Origin: Candidula unifasciata
Taxonomy: Eukaryota > Mollusca > Gastropoda > Stylommatophora > Geomitridae
Length of the DNA: 64,000 nucleotides
NCBI GenBank assembly: GCA_905116865.2
Contig: CAJHNH020007679.1
Location: 32,501-96,500 of the forward strand
Direction of reading: 5' to 3'
Shown here: in pieces, positions 1-11,900 of the stretch
How positions within the stretch are numbered: the first letter of the stretch is position 1
How the letters are laid out: every line of letters starts with the position of its first letter
Notes under the pieces: model-generated
What the model saw: the letters and a program-made list of their open reading frames with translations, nothing else
What the model was told of the DNA's origin: nothing
Databases searched by the model: none
Translations under genes and position numbers: made by a program

Positions 1-359
1 TGAAGCTTTGGGTGCAGTTAAGGGTCAGCGGCTGATAAGAGGGAAGTCATGGATGGCTCAGTCAGAAGACACAATCAGACAGGTTTGCATTCTTAAGAAC
101 ATTAGGTGAGGAGAGGAGTGGGTCAAAGTGCCACCTGAACTTGTTTAGGAGAGCCTTGCATATGATACCACAATATCCAGCTTAAGAATGGAGGTGGAGG
201 TGGTCACTGCAGCTTTCTGCTGGCTAGAGAACATGACACACACACACACATCGTGATTGTAATTGACTCAGAAAGCATGCTGAGGAAGATCAGGACAGGC
301 ATGCTTTGTGCAAAAAGGCATGTTTTTCTGCGGAGGACACTGGTGAGGAGTATTGTCTA
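1..359. other. Left edge, no gene recognised
   Basis: This holds a short CA run at 237-252. No ORF or known repeat was recognised with confidence. Confidence 0.4.
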
Positions 360-709
360 AATTTTTTCACCGGGGTACGCCGGTGTGTTCGGAAATAAAC
401 AGGAGGAGAGACTAGGTGGCTCTGCACAACTTGGTGGAATACTGATACATGATAAGGCAGACATGGTTAGTGCCTTGTGGGAGAGCATGTACAGTTCAGA
501 GGAGCAAATGGATCACCACAGTCTGGTGAGATTGATGCAGCGGGGAGTGACAAGAGGTTATGTCAGATGCCTGAGGCTCAGAGGAAAGGCAAGAGGGACG
601 TTTAATCAGTATGCTACTGGCTGCTGAAGATGGGGATTGAGCGCTTATGGGAATGCCCCGAGTGCCATGATGTTGGTTCTTGAATCAAATCAAATCAATC
701 AAATCAAAT
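360..709 (+). mobile_element. Repeat R3 (conserved-ORF repeat), copy 1
   Basis: It shares the GSAxLxGxLIHDKADxVxALWE reading frame with other R3 copies. A frameshift near 615 puts the conserved ending LWECPECHDVGS in another frame. The copy ends in TCAAA-type tail repeats (about 683-709). Confidence 0.75.
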
Positions 710-744
710 CATTACCTGTTGCTGAAAACACTTGAAGCCATCAA

Positions 745-845
745 ATAGAAAGAGACCATCAATCTCAGAGATGAAGGGAGGCAGGTGATATCGGCAGCAA
801 AAACCTCAAAGGTTTGGAGTGCTGAAGAATAAGAAGAAGAGTTCT
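745..845 (+). mobile_element. LINE tail R2, short 3' fragment
   Basis: It matches only the last 100 bp of R2, from the agatgaa..ggaggcaggtgata phrase to GCTGAAGAATAAGAAGAAG. Confidence 0.6.
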
Positions 846-1110
846 TTTGTAATAAGACACCCCAGATGACTTCACGGAGATGGTCCAATATTGAATAGGG
901 TGGTAAGGTCGGGTTTCCCAGCTTTGTGGTTTTTTTAACTACCAAAACACTTACAACTGGACCTAACTCCAACCCACCTATGTCCCACAAGAGAGTGCAG
1001 CCTTGGTCACACTACTGCATGCAACCTTGGTCCCATGACCAATGCAGCTTATCTACCACCCCCTGAAATATTGGACTGTTTGTTTGGGGTGAATAAAAAC
1101 GAAAGCACCA
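840..1110 (+). mobile_element. MITE R8, diverged copy
   Basis: It aligns throughout with the copies at 44328 and 52757 (CCCCAGATGA, AGAGTGCAGCC, TACCACCCCCTGAAATATT). Its inverted ends are degraded. Confidence 0.6.
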
Positions 1111-1254
1111 GAAGAAAACCTAGACTTACAGACTGATCTAGCCTAAAATGGATACTATAAAAGGTTTTATGAACAAAACACAGCCAGCATGGTATTGATC
1201 CCATCATCACCAAGTGCTTCCTTTAAACATCTGGGTCAAAACACCCATTAATCT

Positions 1255-1550
1255 TTTTCTTCTTCTTCGTGTTCACCAGCTGTACACTCTGGCGGAAAGT
1301 TCTGGTTGCTTGTCCATTACTGAACTGCAGTCCTGCTCCAGAACCTGAGTGTTGTGTGTGCATCAGTTTTACAGATCTCATTCTCTTGAATACAGACTGT
1401 TGGTTCCTTGCCTCTCCGGCAGATGCACTCCGACTTCAAAGGAAGCTACCCAATTAGTCGACTCTTACGACATGCTTTTGGGGAGGCAGTGGGTCTATTC
1501 TTGTTTTCCCCAGAATGGGGCCCCGGAACCCACACGGGGGACACCCATTA
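1255..1550 (+). mobile_element. Repeat R1, plus copy
   Basis: R1 runs from TTCACCAGCTGTAAAC through TTACAGATCT, GCAGACTGTTGGTTCCTTGC, GACTCTTACGACATGCTT and GGAACCCACA, about 280 bp. It starts next to a TTC run. The conserved stops show no coding capacity, so it behaves as a non-autonomous repeat. Confidence 0.75.
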
Positions 1551-1857
1551 ATGATAATAAGTTAAATGAAAACTGCAGAGATAGGGCTTTGTAGACAAAT
1601 GATGTCAAAAATACATTCAGTGTTATGCTGGGAAAGAATCTGGCTCTACTGAAGAGTTCAATATCTTTTCCATAATATTTTATAGTAATTTGAATAGGCA
1701 ATCCCATGTTATGCAAACTGAAGAAAATCCTGGTTAGTCCAAGACATCCAAGGTAACCCTTACAATGCAGCAATGGCCTATGTGATTTGTATATTTTATT
1801 TGAAAAGAATCATTTTTGTATTTTATTATATGTTGATCTAATTTATGTAGTATGTAC

Positions 1858-2070
1858 CTGATTTGATTTGATTTGATTTGGTTCAAGAACCGACATCACA
1901 GCACTCAGGGCATTCCCATAAGCTCTCCCTCCCCATCTTCAGCAGCCAGCAAAGAGTTCCGGTACTAATGGTGCCAGTAGCTTTCTAATTAAACATCCGT
2001 ATTGCCTTTCCTCTGAGCCTCGAGCATATGCCAGAACCTCTCGTCACCCCCAACTGCATGTATGTACTTG
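1858..2070 (-). mobile_element. Repeat R3, minus copy, 5' truncated
   Basis: It begins with a TTGAT(TTGAT)n edge, the reverse of the R3 tail, and continues with the reversed ECPEC/LLxxxW region up to about 2070. Confidence 0.65.
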
Positions 2071-2206
2071 ATGAGATGAAATAAATCATGTCGTGCAAAA
2101 AATGTGCAGTTATATTGTATCTGTCCCATTATTTATCTTCACAATGGAAAATCATTGCTTTCTTACCATGTCCATGCATTTTATTGAATTAATTTTTTAC
2201 TTTTAG

Positions 2207-2957
2207 GTCCACATAATACCAGGCCTAACAGGAAAGACACAGACTATGCATACTGGAAAACTTTTACGCAGACCACTACCTCCTAGAACCCTCCCTGCCT
2301 TGGTGCCGAAAAAAGAATTGCAGGAATCACAGAACGATATTAAGCCTGGCTCTATGATAAGAATATTCCAAGACACTTTCAACCTAGATGCCCTGACCAA
2401 TGATGATGCTGAATGGGACAGTATTTCAACAGATGGAGACAGAACTGACTCTATACTTGTTTGTCCTCCACCAACATCTGGGTCAGTGGCAAGAAGGAGT
2501 TTTAATTCTCTGGGGAAAAAACGTGAACTCATTCAGGCAAATGCATTCTGTAGATGTACATCACCGGAACAAGGGGATGATTTCACTAACTGTGATGACA
2601 AGAAATATATCTTAGATCCTCTGTATAAAGAAAGAACAATGATAGGATCACATGTAAATGTGGACAGCCTTCTGAAACTACGTAGTATACGAGGCCCTGA
2701 TCCATTACCAGCTCGTACTCCAAAGAGAAACCCTGAAATGGTTGTATATCATGATGCTGATGATGAGAGATATTACCAAAATCCAACTTTCATGTTGGAT
2801 CAATTTTTGTACAAATTTGCAAAGATGAAGCACATGTCAATTCCTCAAGTGAGATGTGCCATTTATTCGAAGCACAATTTCCAGAAACTTACAAATCTAA
2901 TAGCTGCTGAGTTAAATCATGGCAGGCAGGAAAATCTTCACACTCTGGCTATTGATT
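2207..2957 (+). CDS. LRRC63-like gene, exon 1 of those visible
   Basis: The acceptor is a T-rich run ending in TTTTAG at 2206 and the donor is GTAAGT at 2958. The exon opens in phase 0 (VHIIPGLTGKTQTM) and ends in phase 1. It encodes 250 residues rich in charged and polar amino acids, with no repeat or membrane segment. It is the longest clean coding stretch of the gene. An overlapping minus-strand ORF here is a shadow. Confidence 0.8.
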
Positions 2958-5900
2958 GTAAGTATGTATTTCTTATTCCATCAACTTAGTGTTTCCTTTG
3001 ACGGAAATAATTGTTTATTCTGAAAGGGATCATTTTTCTTCTGCCGTCTCCACATTGAAAGTTGCTAGATCACACACTGGTGACTTTTTTCCGAATACTG
3101 AAGCCATAACTCCTTCCAACCCCATTTGAGTTCCATGGCTCCATTATGAGTGAAGAGGAAAGGGGGGCGGGAGGGGGGGGGGGCGGAATAGATCCACTTC
3201 CCCTTTCCCCAACAAGCATGTTGTTAAAGGTGATTAATTATGGGAGTTTCATACTAAGTAGGAGGGCATCTTCCTGAGAGGCAAAGAACCAACAGTCTAC
3301 ATATACATGAGCCAGATCTGTAGAATGGATATAGGTTAGTTGCGTATCCTTTACAGGACATTGCAGAACCAACCTGATCGGCCCCTGGCTGTTGTGTGGT
3401 TTCACTATGCAAATTTATGTCCAGTAGTTTGCCATTGTTTTCTGCACGGTTGGCTCCCTGATACCACTGTCGAAGCCAACACAAGGCGTATGGCCTGCGG
3501 CTGGGATCGAACCCGGTACCCCGGCATTATGAAGCGTTCACATCGACTTAGAGAATGGATATACATGACTAAAATCCAGAGATGGACAATCAGAATTTTC
3601 TGCTGGAGTTTACGGGTGTTGAAAGATAAGAAGAAAAGAAGAATCTCTTCCCTTGTGCAATTATTTTGATACTGTCTAAGACTAAAGTCCAGAAGCAGAC
3701 AAAGAACTAGAACCTTCCACCAAAGTTTTTATCTGATGAACGCTAAGAAGAACAAATGATGAAATGCTTGTTAGGGATGTATCTTTTCAAGTCTATTTGT
3801 TATTTTAATAGTTCCTTTAATACATGACTTCTGGGTCAGCAAGCGCTATGCTGACAACTGTTACCATATCTCCCAACAACTGTATAGGAAGTTCCCCATG
3901 TGGGATCTATGGCCACATCTGTGAAGGACGGGGGAGGAAAAGACCTACTGCCTTTCTAACAAGCAAGTCGTAAAAGTTGACCTTATTTTGGTTTCTTCTT
4001 CAAAGTTGGCATGCACCTGCCTAAGAGGCAAGAAACCAACAGTCTGCATACAAATTTGCCAGATCCGTAAATGGATGTGCATGCAAAACTTAGGTTCTGG
4101 AACAAGACCAAAGTCAGAAGTGGATGAACATCCAGACATTTCCGCCAGAGTTTACAGCTAGTGAACACTAAGCAGAAGAAGAAGAAGTATAGAATGTACA
4201 ATATAAAATATATAAAATAGTTTTCCATTAATCTATTTCAGCATCAGGTATTCCAGTGAAAGAGAACCGGATCCCTCAGCGACAGCTACTGTACGAAATT
4301 GCAGCTGCAATGAAGGCCAACATGAGAGAAGTATTGAAGAAAGAAGTGAAACCTGTAATAAAGTTCTCAAAAAAGTACACACTAGAATGGTACACTAGGC
4401 AGCAGCCTGATGCAGAAATACTTGTCTATGAAGATGATAGTCGGCTCAAATCAAGCACAGATGTGAGGATAAGACAGTTGAGTAGTTCATTTTGTAACCT
4501 TTAACCTTTGACCTTCACAACTCGCTTGATCTGAGATTGTTTCATAGATGCCTTAGAGTGTATAATTTTTAAAGAGGCAAATTGCTTAATGAATGCTTTA
4601 AGGAATGCTTTAAATTACCTGAATAGCCAGAATGAGTCATCAAGATGTTTCAAAACAGGACCTGAAGAGAATATTGGAAAGACACAGTCTTCACATTTTG
4701 GCCACATTATGACATTATACCAGAAAGAAACTGGAACATGTTGTGAGGACTGGAATGATTTGTGGAAAGATAAAGGAACACAATGTGAAAAGATCCTTGA
4801 CAGGTTTCGTCACAGCCTGGAAAGGTGTTAGCACACAAACTGATAGACGACACTGCAGATAAAAAATTGTGAAGAGGCATGATCACCAACACAGTCAGCA
4901 AGGCCCTTTATAATGATGAAATACACACTGTAAGTGAAAATGGTTAGGCCAGGTTTCTTTAGTGTGCTGTGACCAGACATATAACAAAACTGCTGAAGTC
5001 TGAAGGAAAACAAAATGGTTGTCGTCATCATCTTCAGTAATACAAATTATTTTCAGCATACTTTTTCTTCTTCTTCTTCTTCACATTCACCAGCTGTAAA
5101 CTCTGGCAGAAAGTTCTGGTTTTTCATCCACTTCTGGACCCCAGTCCTGTTCCAGAACCTGATTGTTGCATGCGCATCTGTTTTACAGATCTGACTCATT
5201 TCTATACAGACTGTTGGTTACTTGTCTCTCAGGCAGATGCACTCTGACTTCGAAGGAAGCTTCCAATTAGTCAACTCTCACGACATGCTTTTGGATAGGC
5301 AGCGGGTCTATTCTTGTTTTCCCTATAATATTACCCTGGAACCCACATGTTGAATCAGCATACTCATTTTCTTCTTACTGTCATCATAAAGTAATGAATC
5401 AAACACTTGTTAAATAATTAATAAAATATTTATTTTATAAAAATTAATCTGTTGATTGCACACTTGAGTGATGAGTTTGTTATCGAATGATTAGGCAAAT
5501 GAATAATCAAATGATTAAATGACAAAAAAAAAACGTATTTAACTGTTGACAGAAAGACAGAGTTGTCTGCAGCTGATGCTGTGTTCCCATCTGCTCACTC
5601 AGATTCCCATAAAGGATTGAGGGAAAGTGAATCCCAGAAGTGTAAGTATCTTCAAGGATTCTATGTAATATTTAACTCTTTCACTGACAGTATGTTTCAC
5701 ACTAGATGCTTCAGTTGTATATTTAACATATATTGCAATATATCATGGGTGTATTACTTATAAAATGTATTACATAATATGATAAATGTCACTAGTTTAA
5801 CTCGTTTGGCACCAAGCAACACATCAAGTATTCATTAGCTATTCCTTCCCTGTGTGTGTTCCAGAGCCTTTTTTGGGGGAAACAAGAATAGACCCACTGC

Positions 5901-8900
5901 CTCCCCAACAAGCTTGTCACAGAAGTCATTTAATTGGGGGGGGGGGGGTGTCTTTGACGTCAGAGAGGCAATTAACCAACAGTCTGCATACCAATAAATC
6001 AGATATATAAAACAGATGTGCATGCAACACTCAGGTTCCTGAACAAGACTAAAGTCCTGAGACAGAAAAACAACAAGAGCTTTTTGTCACGGTACAGCTG
6101 GTGAATGTGAAGGAGAAGAAGAGTAGCTATTCCAAGTGACTGTTACTTTACCTAATAATTTCTAGTCTACAAAGTGGTTGATCCACAATTATTATAAGCC
6201 TGGTATAAATTTCTACATCACAGTCCCTTTAAATTTGTTACTGTCCCATGGTGGGTTCTGGAGCCCCATTTCTAAGAGTTTTAGGGAGGGGGAAGGACCC
6301 ACTGACTCTTAACCAGAATGTCATAATAGGCCACTAGTTAAAGGTTTGCTGAAATTGGTTGTGTTGGGTGGAAACGTCAGATACCATAGCCTAGCAGTAA
6401 ACTTTTTCTTCTTCACTTCTTTTTTCACATTTTTTAAAAACTGCTTTGGGTGTGGAGGGAGACATAAGGTTCTGCTCCTTCTTCCTCTTCTGGTCACCCC
6501 AACCATAGGCACAACATGCTGGTGTAGAGTTTCTCTGATGTTATCTTTCCATCTTGTTCTTAGTCTACCTCATGAACTTAGTCCATCTGCTCTTTTCCTG
6601 TATGTCTTGTATGGTATGGCTGCTGATTTGCTTTGTAAGTAATTTAGAATTGGTTCTGTATGATTTGTTCTGTTATGACCTTATTCCTATTTTTTATCTC
6701 TTCTGATCACTTCTTCAGCCCTTCTCAGACATCCCATTTCCTTGGTTACTAATTTTCTGTTCTGATTTATTGTGAAAGTCCCAGTACTTGGTTTGCTTTA
6801 CTGTATCAGGACCCATTAACTCTTAACCAGATTATCATAACAAGCCACTAATTAAGGGTTTGCTGAAACTGGTTGTTTTGGGTCAAAAAGGTCTGATGTC
6901 ATAGTCCAGCAGTAAATGTTGTTCCCAGACTCAGATACTTGTTTAATGCCTTTGCACTCTGCTGCTATATTTAGGTTCTGCTTCTTTCTTCCTATTGACA
7001 TTACTTCTGTCTTTTCATTGTTCATTTTCATATTGTTTGTTTTACTATTTGTTTATTATTTGTTTATTTGTAGCAGTGCCATATAGTCAAATGCCGTTTG
7101 ATCAGCCCATTTATATCCTATTGGGTTTTCAGTATTGATAATAAATGCATTGTAAGCGACTCCACCAGCTCCGTTTGCCAGGAGGTATCAAGGTGACCCA
7201 GAACGGCCTTCATGGTTACTGTAGTGGCCCTGCGACACAAGGCCACACCATACTTCACCCAATCCTAGCCATCCCCTACTTTGTCTTGTCACAGCCTCTC
7301 ACGGCTTGGACGTGGGATTGAGCTTCGAGAGGCCTAGCAGTAAACAGCTGTACAATATGCCAGCCACCCTCTTTAGGGCAAGCACATAAGTTTTTTTTTT
7401 AACAAGATTCTGTTATATTACTTAAGAAAGTTTTTATTTTTAAGTAACAGGTGTCTGGGATAGAAAGACTTAACACTGTCAACCAGCGAAGCCACAAACT
7501 GACACTTCCAGTTGAGTTCTTCTGCTTCTTTTTCTTCTTTGCATTCACTGGCTATAAACTCTGGTGGAAATTTCTGGTTGTTCATCCACTTCTGACTTTA
7601 GTCTTGCTCCAGAACCTGATTTTCGCATGCACATCCATTTTACAGATCTGGCTTATTTGTATGCAGACTGTTGGTTCCTCATCTCTCAGAGAGATGCACT
7701 CTGACTTCAAAGAAAACATACCTGATTAGTCGACTCTTATGACAGTGCCTGTTAGGGAAACAGTGGTTTTTTTTTTTCACACACACAATGGGGATTTTTT
7801 GGCTGTTGTAGTTTTCTAGGCAAATTTACGTCAAGTAGTTTGCCATTGCTTTCTGGACGTCGGCTTCTTGATACCACTGTCAAAACCAATGCAAGACACA
7901 AGGCCCGAGGCTGGAATTTAACTCGACACACTGTCATTACGAAGTGTGTGCGTAACACCTAAGCTACAGACAGCAACTAGTATTATTAGCTGCTGTTATA
8001 ACTATTAGTTACTGCTGATGCAGCTTCTTCTTCTTCTTCAGCATTCCGAGCCCTTGAGGTTCACTGCTGCAGATATCAAGTGCCTCCTTCATCTCTCTGG
8101 TTAGCCTTCTCTTTCCAGTTGGTGACACCAAGTGTTTGCAGGTCTGATTGGATATTATTTCTCCCTTGTCTTCTTGGTCTGCCTCGTGGTCTACGACCAT
8201 TCATCTCCCTCGTGTATAGTTTTTACTTCTCTGTCATCTGACATTCTTTCAATATGCACCAACCATTTCATCTGTTAGCTCTCATGATGCCAGTGATCAA
8301 TGGTGATTTAAACAGATTATGAGTTTTATTGTTGCTTCTCACTCTCTATTCACTGATGTTTGTGAAGTATGATGATGCAGCTGCTACTACTTAAATTATC
8401 TTTTGATGTTGTGTCTGCTATTGCTGATTATATTAGACAGGCTGATGAGGAAGACATTAATTTTTTTTTAGATGAAGTGGATGTGCTAACTGACAAGTTA
8501 TTTTCAGTCCTGTCTTTCTTGCATTCTTTCACAGCTGATGCTGAAGATGAACTTGTGACCCCTGCAGAAATGGCAGTTCTAGACTGTCTAATTACCGGAG
8601 GGGCAGCTCTCAGTTTCAAAGTATGTGGTCTGTTAATTTTTTTGCAACATTTAAAGAATAAAATACAAACTAGGTCAGTAGTTTCCAATTGATATTCTGC
8701 CAACCCCTGGTGTCTGCTGAACTATTTTAAAGCATCTTTGATTTTGTTTAGAAAAGAATGGAAGAAAAAAGTCACAACCGTAACTCTTTTATTTTTCAAT
8801 TCCATGCTTTTTTTTTTTTTACTATTTAAAAAAATATAACTATTAAATAGTATGGGGTCCTTGGCAGGTCTCCGAAAATAAGAAGGGTTTGCAGGTCTTA

Positions 8901-11900
8901 AGAAAAAGAAACCACTAGACTAGATTATTCGTTTTCCTATTTGAATGTAAAATGTTTTTTACACACTCACACACACACGTACATGCATGCATGCACACAC
9001 ACACAAACACACACACATACACACACATATACATTATATAAAAAATGGGGCTGTCATAGGGTGGTCGCTAGCTGCTAACCTGCAGATCTGAAGGTCGTGG
9101 GTTCAGGTCTTGACGGAGCATGACTTTTGTCAAAAAATGACCTTAACTGCCAGGTCGACACCGCCTTAAATAGGTATCAGGTAGGGTCATGGGAAGTAAA
9201 GGCAGCCAATATGATGCTGACTACATAGACCCACAGCCTATAAAGTCTAGGTCTTGCCCTATCTGCCCAGTATGTCTGAAGGCATGGAACAAGGTCCTTT
9301 AGTTTTACTTATATCATAAACAACAAGCAGTCATCAGTGTAGCTGGAGAAATATTAGATTGGTTTTAAGATGCAAAAGGGAGTGAAGCAGGGGGTGCTTT
9401 CTCTCACCGTACCTATTTAATATATGTGCATAAAACGTCATGAGCTGTCAAAAATTACCATACTTGTGAAAATTATGATCCATTTATAACTTGTGGTGAC
9501 TCTGTTCTGGAACTTCACTGTACAGATGATACAGTCCTCCTTACGAACACTATGAAGGGAATGGAGCATTTAATCATGTCTGTCCAACACCAGATTGAAG
9601 ATAAAAACCTGTCCTTGAATGTGAAGAAAACAAAAATAATATCCACTAACAAAACTTACTGTTATCCCCCAAAAAATAAAAATAAATGATGAAGAAATTT
9701 AAAATATCACCAATGTTTAATATCTAGGCTCCATAATAGACAAGAATGAAGACTGTTCAACAGAAGTCAAAAGGAGAAGGTTATAGTAATGCAAAGATTA
9801 AAAGGTCTTAAAAGTCAGTCAAAGGATAGAACGACTTGGCCTGAGTGAATTGAGAGCCTGTGCTCCACTGGGGGATAGAAGGCATAGACGGCATAGATCC
9901 TGTATTTGAATCCCCACTGAAACAGAGGCTTGGTTAAAATAAAAAACCTCTTCCAAGTCAACCCAGTGTAAAATCAACAGCAGGAAATGTTCTGAGAAGA
10001 AAAGCACTTTTAAGCATCGTTGATTGGACTGTAATATTATTCATTATCCAGTTTCGCCATTATATGTCACATAGGGCTCACAGTCTATTCCTCCATTCTG
10101 TTCTATCCTGTGTAAACAGTTCAATATCATGGATGAATTCCAATATAAACATTACTACCTAAATAAGTTAATTGATCTGTTACTTTAATTACTTTTTGTC
10201 TCTAGTGTTACATCTGCTTGATATTTTGTTGGTGTCTTTAATGTATGTATTTTTTTAAAGGTTATTTGTAGTCCAACCCTTGTCGCTATATTTGCTAAAT
10301 CTTCTGTTCTCCTTTGCATGTCATTGCTGTTTTTAGTTTCTGTAGAAAATTATTTTTTACAGGGTGGGGAAGCTGACCCCATACCCAACCATCCTCCTTT
10401 CTTATCCAGGCTTGGAACTGACAATGGGCATTGCAATAATATTATGGGGTTAGTAAACAGCATAATATACACTAAACTCTTCAGGTTGTGGACAAGATTC
10501 CTTAAAGTCCAAAACTGTTTCTAGTGACAGGAGCTAGACACAATAATTAATTACCACACAAATTCAACAGTGAGACATTTGACAATTTATAATAATTTGT
10601 TTATTTGTGGGTTTTTTGTTTAAGCATTCTTTTATTTTTTGTGCATGGCCCTGTTGAGCCTTTCAGTTTCTGGTGTCATCTGCACAAGAGGAGCTGCCGT
10701 TGTTTAGTGGCTAGATGCTCACCTGCCAGCCTGAAGATCTTGAGTTTGAATATGCACTGAGGCAGATATGTTTTTTTTCAACAACCTTGGTTTCGAGGTT
10801 GATCCAGCCTAAAGTGGGTGCCATGTAATGTTCTGAGGAAGTAAAAGCCTAATTTTGACCAGATCACCCACTGTGTGATGACCAGTCTATACAAATGTGA
10901 GTCTTGAATCATTTGCAACATACACAATTGGCATAAAAATTGGTCTTATCTGCACAAAGCACTTTTTAGAGCTATGTAAAAAATATATACAAAACTAGTA
11001 ATTTAATATTTGATGGGATTTGCTTAATTTTATTTTCTTGTCACATCAGTCCTTAAACTTGTATTCTTTCTATTTATTGTTTCTTAATCACCCACTCTTC
11101 AGTCATGCTAGGGTCCTTGCTAGTAGATCAGAGCTCATGTACTAATTAAGACATTTAAATTAATATATTCGGTTCTCTATTCCACAGGCTTATTTCATAG
11201 AGCGATTACCAGATATCTCTCCAGTGATGACTACATTGACGTATCTGAATCTGAGTTTCAATAATTTTAAGGTAGCAATTTTTACATTTATTTGTGACAT
11301 TTATGTTATTTGTGTCCTTGACAGTTGCTTCTCTAGATCTTTCTATATCAAGCCATCTACGATTTTAAAGTGATATATGTTGGGTCCAAAAAAGTTTCAA
11401 TAATGCCTCTCTGGTAGGAGAGTTCATCTAATAGTGTGATAAAATGAGCTGAGTCAATGGAATGAGACACTCTGTGTAGGTTCTGGGGACCTATTATAGA
11501 GAAAACAAGAATAGACCCACTGCCTACAGCATGTCGTAAGAGTCAAGTTATTAGAAGCTTCCCTCAAAATCAGAGTGCATCTGATTGAGAGGCATGGAGC
11601 CAGTAGTCTACATACAAATAAGTCAGATCTTTAAAAATGCAAAGATTCTGGAACAGGACTGCAGTCCAGAATAGGACAAACAACCAGAACTTTCTGCCAG
11701 AGTTTACAGCTGGTGAACGTGATGAAGAAGAAGAAAATGGAGTGAGACTGATACATTTAAGAAAAAAAAATCATGTGCTATTCCACAATGAAGATTAGCT
11801 TCAGTATACCACTTTCAGAAAAAAAAATTAAACTGTAAAGATTAGAGCTGGAGGATCACTCACTAGTCTCTAAGCCACAGAGCCTCATCTTTGATAAAAG

